Source: Sphagnum compactum (Eukaryota > Bryophyta > Sphagnopsida > Sphagnales). Taken from it: a DNA stretch of 64,000 nt. The DNA lies in the NCBI GenBank assembly GCA_965153455.1, contig OZ234496.1, positions 7,883,207 through 7,947,206 of the forward strand, written 5' to 3'. Of this stretch, positions 47,800-60,700 are shown one piece after another. Below the pieces are notes generated by a model. It was given only the letters and a program-made list of their open reading frames with translations. It was not told where the DNA came from and searched no databases. The position numbers and the translations under genes are program-made. How positions within the stretch are numbered: the first letter of the stretch is position 1; every line of letters begins with the position of its first letter.

Positions 47800-48000
47800 T
47801 TTATTTATTTTTGGCGAAATTCCCCAACTCGGTAATTTTTATTTTTTATTTTTAAACACTAATTTTCTTTCCTGACATTTAGGGATTTTTTGCGCCATTT
47901 TTATTTATTTTTGGCGAAATTCCCCAACTCGGTAATTTTTATTTTTATTTTTAAACACTAATTTTCTTTCCTGACATTTAGGGATTTTTTGCGCCATTAT
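47800..48000. repeat. Two-copy 100-bp tandem duplication
   Basis: TTATTTATTTTTGGCGAAAT starts both copies (47801 and 47901). Each runs through CCCCAACTCGGTAATTTTTA and CTTTCCTGACATTTAGGG to GCGCCATT. The copies differ by one or two T residues only, so the duplication is recent. Confidence 0.92.
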
Positions 48001-48187
48001 TTTTTAGAATTATTTTTTAAAAAATTGGGAATTTGAAGGGGAAAAAAAAAACCCTAGACTCAACCCTAGTAAAAAAACAATAATTTATATACTTATAATG
48101 AGCATAGACCCCCCTTTTTTTTCTTTTTTTTTTTTTTGCATTTTCGACCCCTCCACTTGGCCTACCAACCTCATGATGCGAGCCTCG

Positions 48188-48330
48188 AACACATTCCACT
48201 CCTACTGGAATGGTTCCTTACTTCCTACCAGGTTCAATACATTCCGTGGCGGAATCAGCTCTCACTGAACCTAGCATATTCCTACGTGGAATGGGCCCTA
48301 CTAGGGTATTATAATGCATTCCTTGAATGC
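48188..48330. repeat. Cluster of small hairpins built on CATTCC/GGAATG
   Basis: Consecutive inverted repeats: CATTCCA/TGGAATG (48192-48212), AGGTTCA/TGAACCT (48230-48272) enclosing ATTCC/GGAAT (48241-48255), ATTCC/GGAAT (48278-48292), CCCT/AGGG around 48297-48305, and GCATTC/GAATGC (48316-48330). Five stems in 140 bp with a shared core word suggest one structured element. Confidence 0.7.
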
Positions 48331-51300
48331 AGTACAAGTCCATAGTTACATAATTGACTCAAGAAGAGACTCAAGACTCTTGACCATAAATTTTTTTTTA
48401 TTATTATTATTTTCTTTCTCATCTTTTCCATGCCTAAATGCCCTTTTGGGTTGTGTCCTTTGTTAGGTCCAACTTTTGTTCTTTTTTTTTTTTTTTTTTT
48501 TTTTTTGACACACTAAAGAATTGTGATTTAAACATGTATAGTCACATTGTATATGAACCCTTACAATAGAATATAGGCAAAAATAAACCTTACAAAAAAA
48601 ACAATTTTTTATGCTAAAACAAAGGTGCCAGTTGTTTAAATTTTTTACCATAGGTTATTCTAAGTTTTATTATGCATTATTAGACTTGAAAAAGGTTGTG
48701 ATTTTTTGCCTATTTTTAATGTTCTACTGTGCATTATTAGACTTGAAGAAGCTTGTGAATTTTACTTATTTTAATGTGATGATTTACACTAGTTCGAACT
48801 TCTTAATTATTAGGCTGTTTATTTTGTCAACTTGATTTTTTTTTAAATTAAAATTTTCTACTTTCTTGACAAGTCCGCATATCTTTTATTTGTTTGCATT
48901 AGAAAATTGTTTTTGGGTTTGCACAACTTGAAACACTAGCATTGCCTAAGGGAACTACAATTTACAAAACCCTAATATTTGCCCTAGATTTCCCCCATTA
49001 TAGTCACATTTACAAATAAAGCTTTGCAAATATTTTATGTTATTAACAAGTGTGATAGAGACTTTTAAAATGATGTTTTTTTACTGACACGGAATTTTCA
49101 AATAAAGAGGCATGAAAAGGTGTCTTTTTATATCAATATTTTTTTTAAGTTTTTTTTTTTTCCAACATCATATTCATGATAATATTTTCAATATTTTTCC
49201 CACCAATTTACATCCCATTTGTTTTCAATTGAATTTTAATCTAGTTGTTGTTTTATTTTGAATGGAATGGAACAATGTTTTAATAAATTTTATGTCCTTT
49301 TGCACCTCAATTACATATAAGAAGGAATTAGTGTATTATATCTCAAGAACATTGAAAAACATTCTTGTTTGCTTAACAAGGATATTTTGTTTTTTTTCCT
49401 TTTTTTAAAAAAATGTTTTTAGTCTTGATGCAAATAAGGAGAATTTATTACATGTTACACATTGCATCATATCATTAGTACCCTTGGGCTAACTTTCATT
49501 TATATCAAAGTCATTTCAACATGCCATGTTACTGACATATGAAAATGTGTTATCTAATTAAGTCTCATATGGATATGTTGACATTGTTCAAGAAATTGTT
49601 AATAAATGAGCATATATTAATCTGAAAGGTGAGTATGCAAAAGTGTCTTCGGATCTAACATATGAAAAAAACCTTGATAAAATCATTTTTGGCAATATTC
49701 ATGGTACTCAATATTCTCTTTAGTTTTCCACAAAAAAAATTTGTTTTAGAAATTATAAATTTTACAAATTTGTGTGATTTTTTGTAATTATGTAACTGTT
49801 AGGTGGGAATTGTATATTGTAAAATGGATATGAGGGAACAGATGTCGAAAACATGCAATGAATTTGGTACTAATCCAATAAAAATGATTTATAAACACAA
49901 AACAAAAATGGAGGTTGATTGTAAAACTAAAAAGATTGAAATTGTGATTTTCAATGGAACATTTTTTGTGAGGAGTTTTATGGGCATTCACAAATTTTAT
50001 TCTCCTTCATTGTGGTTTGCAACTAGTTACAGTGTTACACAACAAATCATGTTCACCTTTTAATGTGTGTATTATGGGGAATCACTTCCATTTTCTATTA
50101 CATGGTACAATTTATTGAAAAATTATATAATTATGATTTATTGTAAATAGAATGTTTATAATTCATTATAAGAATATATTTAAAATATATCTTAAATATG
50201 CCATTATTTCATATAAAATTTAAAGTGCCATTTTATTTTAAGTTCTTTTTGGAATATACAAAAATGACTTTGTTAGGGTTGCATCAGATCATTATTATAT
50301 GGCACTTGAGCCATATCATATCAACCCACTTATATTACAAGCATGTTAGAAATGAGTGTTAAGAATTTATTTTTCAAATTTTTTTAAAACAAACATGAAC
50401 ATTTAAAACCTACCTATTTGTCAAAATATTTAAACATGATGAAGGAAAGAATAATACAAAAGAAAATTGATCAAATAATGACTTTAAAAGTAGAATTTTG
50501 AACATTATTAATTCTATGGGCAAATGAACAACATTTTTTTCAATACAAATGTCATTTCTTGATGATAAATCCTAACAAACTTTAAATATGAAAATTATTG
50601 ATTTTTTAATGAATCTAAAACATCCTTGTAACTTATGGAAACTCTTAGAATTGTTTTTGACATTGTAAAATTGGATTGAAGAAGATGTTACCATAAAACA
50701 AGCACAATTTGATGAGAACAAATGGTTTAAATATGTTATTTAAAACTCATTTGGTGATCCCAATCCTTCATGCAAATATGACCTACTACTGAAAAAAAAC
50801 ACTTGTTTATTACATAAGTTATTGTACATAAATGTCATTTTTATATTTACATTTTACTTATCATGGTAATACCTTGGCATCTTTGACATTAATTATATTA
50901 TATGTAGAAATGTTGTTATTTTGAAAAATATTTTTTCCAAGAAGTTGTTTTTGAAAGAAAATACATCTAAGTCTTTTAGGATGTTCATGAATATTTGATT
51001 CTTGACATGAAAATCTTCAAATTTCATTAATTATTCTACAAACATATGTTGAAGCTGCATTTGTACTACATTAATCAAATGTATTTAAGCAGTCTTAAAT
51101 ATATTATGAAATCTATTAAATTTTGTGTGCATTTTACATCTCATGAATATGTTGTAGGGGTTACAACTTTCTCTCCATATGTGTCATTAATTAAATTAAA
51201 TGCATGGGAGAATGAATGAGTTACTAATGTAAAAGTTTTATAAGAGGAAAAGAAGGTGGCAAATAAAGGGAAAAAGAAAAAGAGGTGATTAAATTCTAGT

Positions 51301-52072
51301 CAATACATCAATGCTTACAAATTGGGTGCAAATTGAATCACTAAAACCTTTTTTTTAAACCATCCAAGTTGGTCACAATACTTTTAATTTTTTTTCCATT
51401 TTTCTATGGAGTTGGAACATGTTGAAAAGTTTAGTTTTTGATTTCAAATTTTAAATTTTTCAAAATATTTAATGTTATGGTTAATCAATTGCAGGTTAAC
51501 CATAAATCACATGTATTTCAATCTATTATCACTATGTTTTGAACCAACATTTTTAAACTTTTCAATTCTTTTGTGCATGTTTCACACTCAAGTGCACATG
51601 TGTTTCACCTTTTCATTCAACAACAACATTTTTAGACTTAATGCTCTCTTCAATAATAAACTATTAATGTTTTGAAATATGAATTTACAATTATAATTGA
51701 AGTTCTTAACCTACACATCATGATTGCATATTGAGAAAATCTTAAGTTTCAACATTTGGTTTCATATGGAAATAACATGTCTTGGTGCATTTAAGTCTAT
51801 TACATCACACTCTAAATCTATACATTTCTTCATGATATTGTTTAATTTTCATAATGTACACAATTCCAACAAATGGTAACATTGAATTGTTTTTAACATG
51901 ATGGTAGCTTTTTGTTTGTAATGGAATATCAAAATTACAAATAAATTAATATTAAATTGCATTAAAATTATAAAAATTTAATTGCATATTATCTTAGAAT
52001 GAAAATTTTAGTTTGATATTTTTAATTTAATAATAGCCCTGAGGGTTGCAAATTGGCCTCCCAAATTCAATG
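48331..52072. other. AT-rich spacer, no gene recognised
   Basis: Strongly AT-rich, including a run of 25 T at 48482-48506. Only short frames without similarity. A small local duplication (TTATGCATTATTAGACTTGA / TGTGCATTATTAGACTTGA) lies at 48668-48750. Confidence 0.5.
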
Positions 52073-52194
52073 GTATCCTTTTTCTAGCCTTGAGGCCAAT
52101 ACAAGGCCATAAAGTTCAGCATTTATTAGTAACTTTGGGCAGATTGAAAATAATTTTTCTAGTTCAGCCTTGACTCCTAGTGTAATGTGGGCCT
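52073..52194 (+). repeat. Dispersed repeat, short form
   Basis: Near-identical to the left part of the repeat at 13423, in the same orientation (GCCATAAAGTTCAGCATTTA shared). Here the single CCTTGACTCCTAGTGTAA is followed at once by TGTGGGCCT, whereas the other copy has three 85-bp units in between. Confidence 0.9.
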
Positions 52195-55100
52195 TAAATT
52201 TCTTGAACTTTAAAGTTGTGGTTCAAACCTCATAGTCAAAATCTTGCAGATATTTTATTTTATAAAAAATTCAGAACTCTAACAAATAAATTTTCAAAAA
52301 TTTGGCAAAATGAAAAATAATTATAATTTATGCCAAAGTCATTCAGGTCCTATGGTATATAAATATTTTGACCATATGTAAATTGATCTTCATTAGTAGT
52401 GTGAAGCAATGCGAAGCCTGAGTAAATAAGGTGATCCCATAACAAGGGTTGTAACTAGGCAAACTAAACAACATGGGACATTCAACAACATGAAAATTTT
52501 ATTTTCCCTAATTCTTGGGGGGAAATTTTTTGGTAATTTTGTTGTTTATGTTGTTATCCACCATTTACCTTCACCACATTCACCAATATTGTAGTCAATT
52601 TCATACTATTCATCAACATTCATTACTACTCATCCTATTCCTATTGGACATGTTACGATAATTCCTTATTCAATGGGTTGAAATGTACACAAAATTTTAT
52701 TCTTAAACTATGTTTGCATATTATCTCGTATTTCATTGAAAAATGTTAAGATAGTTACACAATACATTCCATTATATATATCAAAAGCTTTTAAATGGAA
52801 TTAATCAAATGATTATTAAATGTAAAAAGGTGTTATTGATGAGGACTTTGGCAATGGATGTGTTACAATTTAAAATTGCATTCACAATGACACAATCATG
52901 GGTGAACTTACTTTTGCAAAAATGTCGTTGTGTCTACTTGAATTAACAAAAGTTCAATATAATAGACTCCCTCAATCATTCACACAATATTCAAGGAAAG
53001 TGCCAAAGAAAGGAATCTACTTAACTTGCCATGTAATAAAGTTTGTAAGATATTACTTTTAATTTTACAAAAAATAGCAAAGCTCAACAAACACAATCTA
53101 GAATCATCAAGCATTTCTTCCTAATCACCCTCACAAATGTATCATGATTTCTAATCAATTATTTGGAAATTTGAAAAAACTTTCAACACTACATTCGTTT
53201 CCCTTTTCATTTATTCATCCTCTTAATGAAAACCTCTTTTAGAAAAATTGAAGGTTTTAAATAAGTGCTCAACATGGGGTATGCATGTGAAAAATACAAA
53301 AATTTCATTTATAATTCATTTATAGTTGAATTTACAATTTTGGCTTTGAAACATCACATTACTGAATATTTTGGACAAATTATAGTCACATGTAATACAT
53401 TATGTAAATTTATTCTTGAATGCATGCCCCTTACAAATTGACTCTTAAGAATATGATATTTATTAATAAATGTGTAAGTGTTTTATTAGGGGACCAACTT
53501 TGCAATGCAATGCACATTGTGACTTCATGACTAAGCAATACTAGATAATAAGATTTTGTCTACTAATGAAACCGTTGGGGAGTTCATATGGCTACTTCCT
53601 CCATAGCTAGTTTGATTAACTAGTTATTTAGACCTTCGCACATGTCTCTTTGAGGTAATGTTTTCCCATTTTCTTTTATATAGGTTGAAATCAAAAATTT
53701 CATGTTCAAAAATTGCTAGAAACAAATTTTCGGATATCAAAAACCTTATTTTTGCCAGAATTTCAGCCTTCTAGAAAATTGTGAAGTTTTTTTTAGACCT
53801 TTAAAAAATGAAGTGTAACAAGATTCTTTATCGCTCCAATCAAAATTAAAAATCTCCAGTTGAAAATGAAAGACAATTTCTAAAACGATGTAAAAGGTAT
53901 TGAAAAAAAACACATTAGGCATTCTCAAAAAAACAATACAAAAGTGTGTTTCATTTTACAACAGACTTTGGAATCTTGGTGCTTAAAATAACCAACCTCA
54001 ATAGCCCTTTTGTTCTTTCTTGCTTTTGGAACAAAAACTTTAGAAATTGTCATATGTAGATTCCATTTTTTCAAAGACAACTTTAGCTAATAAGTGTTTC
54101 ATGCATAATTATGCATTGGGTCCTCTTTCCCACACATTCATATTACATCAATGAGTTGCATCACATCATTTTCACTTAGGTAAAATTACATTTGATTTTC
54201 CTTAAAAGGGGACATGGGTTGCATTCCCGGAAAGAAACGAATTGACTTTCATTTAGAGTGTACAGATTTTTACATACAATTGTTTTTAAGAGATCTCACT
54301 AGAGCATCACTTCACAAGCTCTAGACAAGTAAAGTGTCTTTCTCATGCAACTTGCAAAGCACTACATTCAATATGCCAAAGAAGTAATCCAATGTTAACA
54401 AACATTGGGTTTTCATGCAATTTGTGTTTAATGTGTGAATTTATGCTAGTTCTCGAATGCTATTTATTTAGGGTGTCTTATGAGTGGATCCTTGTTTGTT
54501 CCTTGACCCAATGTCTTCAAAGTTCAACTATGCACATGATTTTCCAAATGTCAAAGCTTCATGTAGTTTTGAACATAAATTCTTGTTTGAATAGTTGGAA
54601 TCGCACCTTTGGTTTTTGTGAGTGCTTGCAATTGGACAAAAAAAATCTTTTGCTACCATGATGGCAATTGTGTTCATTATGTAAGTTTTACACCAACAAA
54701 CAGATGAGCAAAAACAGATGATGGTCATTTTTGTCTACAAATGCAGTTTTCATCCATGATGATGATCTCAATTATACAATCAATTTCATGTTCACCATTA
54801 AATTACATCCATGTGGTGCTCTTCATCATCCATAAAGAACCGTCAAAATTTTGTCGAGTGTATTTTGAGGACCATTAGGGAGCAAAATCTGGTGCAGGAC
54901 CTTCTGCTTTGCATAATTCTCAAATTTTGAGGACAAATTTGGCATATGAATAATAAATCTCTTTGAAAGAGGAAACGGGCAGGAGATCTTCGATCCTTCC
55001 TTCAACCCATTCTGGCAAGGCTCACATCTCTGGCCATGGTATGCTCAATTAGGGGTGTCTGCAACTTGCAAGCAAGGGAATTGCAAAAATCTGTTGTAAA

Positions 55101-55298
55101 CACAAAATTCCAAAACCTTTCCAAAACTAGAACTATGAATGGGCAGGAAAACAAAAGTGAGGATTATAATGTTACCAGAACCAAACAGACCTCTTTTACT
55201 AGCAAACGAGGTATAAGGATCAAGAGCTGCAAACACACCTCTACACTTGCCACACTTTACCATGTGGAAGAGTTTGTTCATTTACAAAATACATTCAT
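52195..55298. other. AT-rich spacer and IPUT1-like 3' region
   Basis: No coding similarity over most of the stretch. The last few hundred bases (about 54.9-55.3 kb) are likely the 3' untranslated region of the minus-strand glycosyltransferase. Confidence 0.45.
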
Positions 55299-57044
55299 TT
55301 ACCGACTCCAGTCATCATATCCTCTCAAGAACCAATGAATTGCAAGATGCTCAGACGTGTAAGTAGTAACTGCAATAAGTACAAACCCAACTGCTACCAT
55401 TAACCCAACACGAGCTAATATAGCAGAGACTCCCATTACACAGGGAACTGCAGGAATGGAAATGGCTAGAATCACCATCAGTGCTCCGTACGTGATGGTC
55501 TCCATGTCCCAGCTAATGGTATTCCTTGAGTGCCCCTTTGAGGCGCTATACTGTAAAGTGGTGTCCACTGCTGAGCTGGATACACTTGAAGCTGTAGATC
55601 TCCCATACGAATATACCACATCCAGAAACTTCCCAAATAGGAGTGTGAACATGAAAATCACCCACTCGTATGTCAGCACCATTCCTGTCCATGGCATAAC
55701 TTGCCTAGGAACCAAAAGTGCTGCTGCCCCGAGGGATAAGAACACAGTGAGAAAACACACCAATATTGAAATGATCCCCAAATGCTTTGGAACTCGACAT
55801 GATGGATTCACCACCCCTCCTCCGATGGGATTCAAGCATCCTTGATGTTTGCAACCATTGGATATGGAGGAATTTACCATGGAGTAATTTGGTAAGCTTC
55901 CACTGGGCTTGTACTTGTGCCAAAGATGACGAGCACAAACACAGAAGGATCCACTACATACAAGTGCACACAAATCCTTCTGGACTTGGAGAAGGAAGCT
56001 GCGCTTCAAAAACGCAAGGAAAAGAAATGGGAAAAGGAAAAGAGATCTCACAACCAAAGTTGTGTATGGGGTTTGACCTTGCCCGGTGCCTGGTAAAACA
56101 TCCTCAAGGGTCACCCGCACATCTTGCCAGACAATGACAGGGCTCAAAAGCCAAGCAGTCCACCAATCCCAAGGCTTCAAAGGACCGAGTGTGTAATGCA
56201 TAACCCGAAGTTCACTCTCTTCGACCATCCATTTATTCGCCAATGCAAAAAGCCCCACATCTGCATTGTAGAGTGTACTGAGTCGCTCCATCTTTGGAGC
56301 TGGTCTTGATTTCCGAACCTCAGAGGACAACTCAGGTTCAAACAGGTGTGCATTTGGAAACTCTGGATAGTATGAATTCAAGAACCCTTGATCTCCACCT
56401 GTGTAAGAATATGTAGACTTGATTTTCGACACCATATCCTCAAAGAGTGACACTGATGGCTCAACAACCATTACACCTGAATTCAGTCTCTCTGAATGTT
56501 TCAAGTTTGCACAAAACCCTTGACAAGCAAAAAGATCCTCGATGCTTCGCAGGACTATAGTATCTGCATCCAAGTACACAACTTTCTCGTAGTCAGTCAT
56601 GTTGAAGATTCTGAGCTTGGTATAGACTCCCCAAAATCGAGCCGGCCGTTTCGAGTTTGGATTCTTGAGGAGGTCAATGCGTTCAACCCTCCAGCCATCT
56701 GCTTCCAGAAGCTCAATTCCCGATTTCGAAACACCATCTGAGACCAAAGCAACCATATCTTTGTCCACACCCGTGTCACGTATGGACTTCCCCAGAACCC
56801 TAACCCCAAGCAGAAATTCATCCCCATACAGCAATGTTGCATAAGCTTGTGCTGTCCTTTGTCGGCTGCTGCTCCTCCTACTACTAGCTTTTGAACCTCC
56901 TCCCAAGGGGCTGTCATGCTTCTTCCCTGGAGCAGCAGCAGCAGAGAGTTTCCGGGTTCTTGACTGTGCTTCCAAGGACCCAAGGTTTGCAAGTATACAG
57001 AAAAAAAGGAACAGGAGGACATACCACCTTCTGAACCTCATCAT
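55299..57044 (-). CDS. IPUT1: IPUT1/PGSIP6-type inositol phosphorylceramide glucuronosyltransferase (GT8)
   Basis: One uninterrupted frame of 581 aa. Residues 1-26 are a hydrophobic signal or anchor; 27-64 are a Ser/Arg-rich linker. The GT8 catalytic domain runs from about 66 (AYATLLYGDEFLLGVRVLGK) to 320, with the metal-binding DAD at 159-161 (VVYLDADTIV), NSGVMVVEPS, TGGDQGFLN and the second metal site HYTLGPLKPWDWW from His283. Several membrane helices fill residues about 330-575. That combination identifies the IPUT1 group rather than the glycogenin-like GUX xylan enzymes. IPUT1 adds glucuronic acid from UDP-GlcA to inositol phosphorylceramide in the Golgi, the first sugar of plant GIPC sphingolipids. 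All the metal-site residues I can see are intact. The coding region has no intron. Confidence 0.94.
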   Translation of the reverse strand: MMRFRRWYVLLFLFFCILANLGSLEAQSRTRKLSAAAAPGKKHDSPLGGGSKASSRRSSSRQRTAQAYATLLYGDEFLLGVRVLGKSIRDTGVDKDMVALVSDGVSKSGIELLEADGWRVERIDLLKNPNSKRPARFWGVYTKLRIFNMTDYEKVVYLDADTIVLRSIEDLFACQGFCANLKHSERLNSGVMVVEPSVSLFEDMVSKIKSTYSYTGGDQGFLNSYYPEFPNAHLFEPELSSEVRKSRPAPKMERLSTLYNADVGLFALANKWMVEESELRVMHYTLGPLKPWDWWTAWLLSPVIVWQDVRVTLEDVLPGTGQGQTPYTTLVVRSLFLFPFLFLAFLKRSFLLQVQKDLCALVCSGSFCVCARHLWHKYKPSGSLPNYSMVNSSISNGCKHQGCLNPIGGGVVNPSCRVPKHLGIISILVCFLTVFLSLGAAALLVPRQVMPWTGMVLTYEWVIFMFTLLFGKFLDVVYSYGRSTASSVSSSAVDTTLQYSASKGHSRNTISWDMETITYGALMVILAISIPAVPCVMGVSAILARVGLMVAVGFVLIAVTTYTSEHLAIHWFLRGYDDWSR

Positions 57045-57720
57045 CTTTCTTCTTCTTCTTCTTCTTCAGAGAGAGCCTGAAAGCCAGCCCACCCACTACC
57101 GATGCACAGTGAGACTTGTTAACCTCCGCAACTCCTGAGATCGATATCTCAAAAACCCAATTCGCCACCGACAAAAGAGAGCTCAACAAAATAAAAAACA
57201 ATCATCACCTGATGATTGATGCAAAGCAAAGAAAGACCAATCTTTCGTTAACCCTAAATCCTAACCCTCGAAACTTGTTTGAAACACGAAAATCCTGCAA
57301 CTCCCCCTTCTGCTCCTCACACATACATGCTCACCCAAATAAACAAACAGACACTCTTTTGAAGCTCTAATCTAGTCTTGTTCTTAATGTTCTTGCTGTG
57401 CTTCTTGCTCCTGAGTTGTTTTTGTTTTCCTCTAAGAACCTGGAACTAGAATCGGAAGCTTCTCTTCTCTTCTCTTCTCTTCTCTCTTCCTGTCTGGGTC
57501 CTCCTACAATTACGCTATCGCCCATCTCCATCTCCTGCAACAAGGGCCCGCCCTCCCACTGTGTCATCCACAGGAAACGTTCTTCATCATCCGCTAGACC
57601 CACAAATGGGGTAATTGGGGTTTCGGGTTTTAGGGTTTAGGGTTTAGGGTTTAGGTAATATGGGGAGGGGGGGGGGAGGAGAGAAAGCTTTCCTTCCAAG
57701 TCCAGTCCAGTTCGTCTGCT
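57045..57720 (-). promoter_or_regulatory. Leader/promoter region of the IPUT1-like gene
   Basis: A CTT run (57047-57067; GAA on the sense strand) lies directly before the start codon. A telomere-like TTTTAGGGTTTAGGGTTTAG tract is at 57631-57653; telo-box motifs of this kind occur in promoters of housekeeping genes in plants. CTTCT repeats lie at 57461-57485 and 57728-57752. Extent inferred. Confidence 0.4.
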
Positions 57721-60700
57721 TCTTTTTCTTTTTCTTCTTCTTCTTCTTCTGCAGGAGGAGCAAAATCTTTCTGTGAATTCTCAAAGGACAACAAGAGCTT
57801 CTTTTAGGGTTTTAGCTATTTTGCTGGCCTGGGTGTCTCTCTTCTTCAATTCTAGTGTGTTTTGGGTTGTTCAATGGTTTTAGTGTGTTTTGAAGAAGAA
57901 GAAGGCCCATAGTTTTGAAGAATTGGGTGATGAAGATCTCTTGCATCTTTCGTCCCTATGTGCTTGCTAGGTCCGAGTGAGAAAAAGCTTATTCCATTGC
58001 TTACCCTAGTAGGTATTACCATAGTACCTTGGCCATTTCAACACATGTCCATCGAATAATTAATTAGTTTTGAAACATTCATTTCAACAAATGAAATATT
58101 CTTAAATATTCACTATTTCCTTTCACAATATTTTTTTGATTTGGAAGAAATAATTTTGGAAAATTTCAACATTTTTAAATATAATATAATTAATAGTATC
58201 GAACTGGCCAAGGGACTAAGGTATTCTAGCTCTGTTGGGTGGGTGGACAATAGGTGGTGATTTATAGCCAAAAGTGATGGAAAAAAACAAGTGCGCAAAA
58301 TGAATTGAAGGAAAAAAAATAAAAATTAAGAATAAATAAAATAAGTACCCCCAATTTATAATGCGATTATTAGCGTAGGCAAAAAAATGGTAACAAAGTT
58401 TTGGAACATTGAAATTTCATGCACCCAATGGGAAGGCTCAACATGCACCCAAAGTGCCTTGATTTTTTTTCTTATAAGTTTTTGGTCGGGGGTGCGGGGG
58501 GATATTTTTTCTTCTTTCCTTTGTTCCCAACATGTTCCTTTCAAGTTCCCAATGGGTTCCCAATATGTTCCCTAGGTTACCAATGTGTTCCCTAAGGGTG
58601 TTCCCAAATAGCACAAGGCTTGAATCCCATATGTTTTGCCCAAAGTCCTCCCCTTCTCACCTATATAGGTGGGCCAAAGGGGGAAGCACTCCATCTTTCC
58701 AAAGAATCTTCTATTTTGGGGAAATCCGTAATTTCAGCTTTTTTTTTGCAATGGACCATTCAAATTGACTCATTGCAAAAAAGAAAAAAAAAAGGTTGAA
58801 CTTGTGAGGCACCTTGAACTAATTAATATGAAATAGAATAAGGAGCCTATAACATTTTCTTTTTTAAAAGAAAAAAGTTGTCCAAAACATCCCTTGAACC
58901 TTACCATGTGTGCCAAAAGGCAAACCACCTATCTCCCTTGATCACCAATCTAATCTAATTTCTTGGAAGCTTTGTTGTCTACAAGCTTTGTTGCCAACAA
59001 TGCCTTTGGGGCTTTAGGGTTTTGTAACATTGTTAACTTGTGACCACCCATCAAGGTAGATTGCCCAATCTCAACCAATCAATTTGGTAGGTTGTCTGAA
59101 GACTTTCCCTTTTCTTAAACTAGTAGTCAACACTTATTTAGTTTTCAAGCTCATATGCTTGTGTTTTGAAAGCTTGAAGATGGTGGCACTAAATGACTAT
59201 TGCACTTTGAATGTTTTAGTGGCACTAAATGACTGTTGCACTTTGAATGTTTTAGTGGCATTAAATGATTGTTGCACTTTGAAGTTTTCGGGAGCTTTGT
59301 GTCACAATTTTTTGCAATTATTGACAACATTAGATGGTATCGAAAGTTTCAAAGTTCATGTGTATAAAATGCATCCTATAAAATCCTTCGATGTGTGATT
59401 TTTTCCTTTTCATTGCATTTTGATTCTTTGAGCTTTATGTTTAGGTTTGCAATTGTGTTGGATTTGTTATTTTGAGGTTCACAAAATCAATTGCGTTTAA
59501 TTATTTTCAATTTGTGTCGTAATGGCACCATTGAAAGTCTCAAAAAACCTTTGGTTTCAAGTTTTTTTTAAAAAGTCAATGCAATAATGTCACAAGTTCA
59601 TGCACACCTCTTGAATTATTGCTTTTTTTAGCCTTGCAACTCTAATGCACAAAATGAGTTTGTCCAAAAAGAGGTTTTACAACAAGGCTTATGTGTTCCA
59701 AGATTCTTGAGCAACCAAGTTTTCATGTGTTGAACTATTTTAGGAAATGATTGCTTGATTTCTCAAGTGATATGCATTGTATGTTCAAATGTTGAATGAA
59801 AAAAAAAAGATCCTGGAATAAAATTTACCACCATTTTCCACCTTCTAAACAATGGTGACCTAATGTAAAAATTCAAAACAATTAGGGAACTTTTTTACAT
59901 TCTAGAAATAAAAAAGAACCCTAAAAACCATTAGATAAATTGTAATGGTTGGGGAATGGTTAAGGTAATGCATGATGTTTTTTTAGTTTCATTAAGGTTA
60001 TTGTGCAAGGTGTTTTTTTTTCCAATGAGTTTAGATAAGGTCACTTTACTGTACAACCAACAATGAATTAATGTCCATGTGTATGTCATGAAAAATTGGT
60101 GTCAAATTCCGATCTTACTAAGTTTGGAACATGTGCAAGTGGATGCTACTAGAAATAACATTATTGCAATCCTCTTGAAGTGCATTGCTAAATATGGAAA
60201 AGAATTGGATGAAGATTTTGGTTCAAGTTGGGTGTGCAATGGTTGTGATCAACGTTTTTTTTTTCTTTTGTGGTGAATTTTCACCACTTGGCGAGAAAAA
60301 AAAAGGGTTGGCGAATCTAACAAAGGAAATATTGGGAATTTTTTTTTCAATCACCATATCGTGAGGAAAAAAAAAGGTAAAAGTCGTTAGATTTAGATGT
60401 GTGTTACTACAAGTCGTTAAAACTAGGCAGGATTCCAAAAAAGATCTACTTGTCCACCAGGACAGTCGCCATTTATTGTTAATTAATGATGAGGATCCTA
60501 ACCAATGCACCTATTTGAGGAATTTGAAAAAAAACCCTAATTGTGATGGAGATTTTATGTTCAAAGGACATTGCATTAAGTAGCTTCACAACTCAAATTT
60601 AAAGTTGATTTTGTATTAATGTGCACTACATGACACATTGAACCAATTTAGCAATGGTTGTGTTGTCCAAACTGCCATTAATATCCCACATTGAATCAAT

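Noticed and set aside
60079-60276. 65-codon frame with VDATRNNIIAILLKCI
   Set aside because: Too short and isolated to assign; may be transposon debris but no family recognised.
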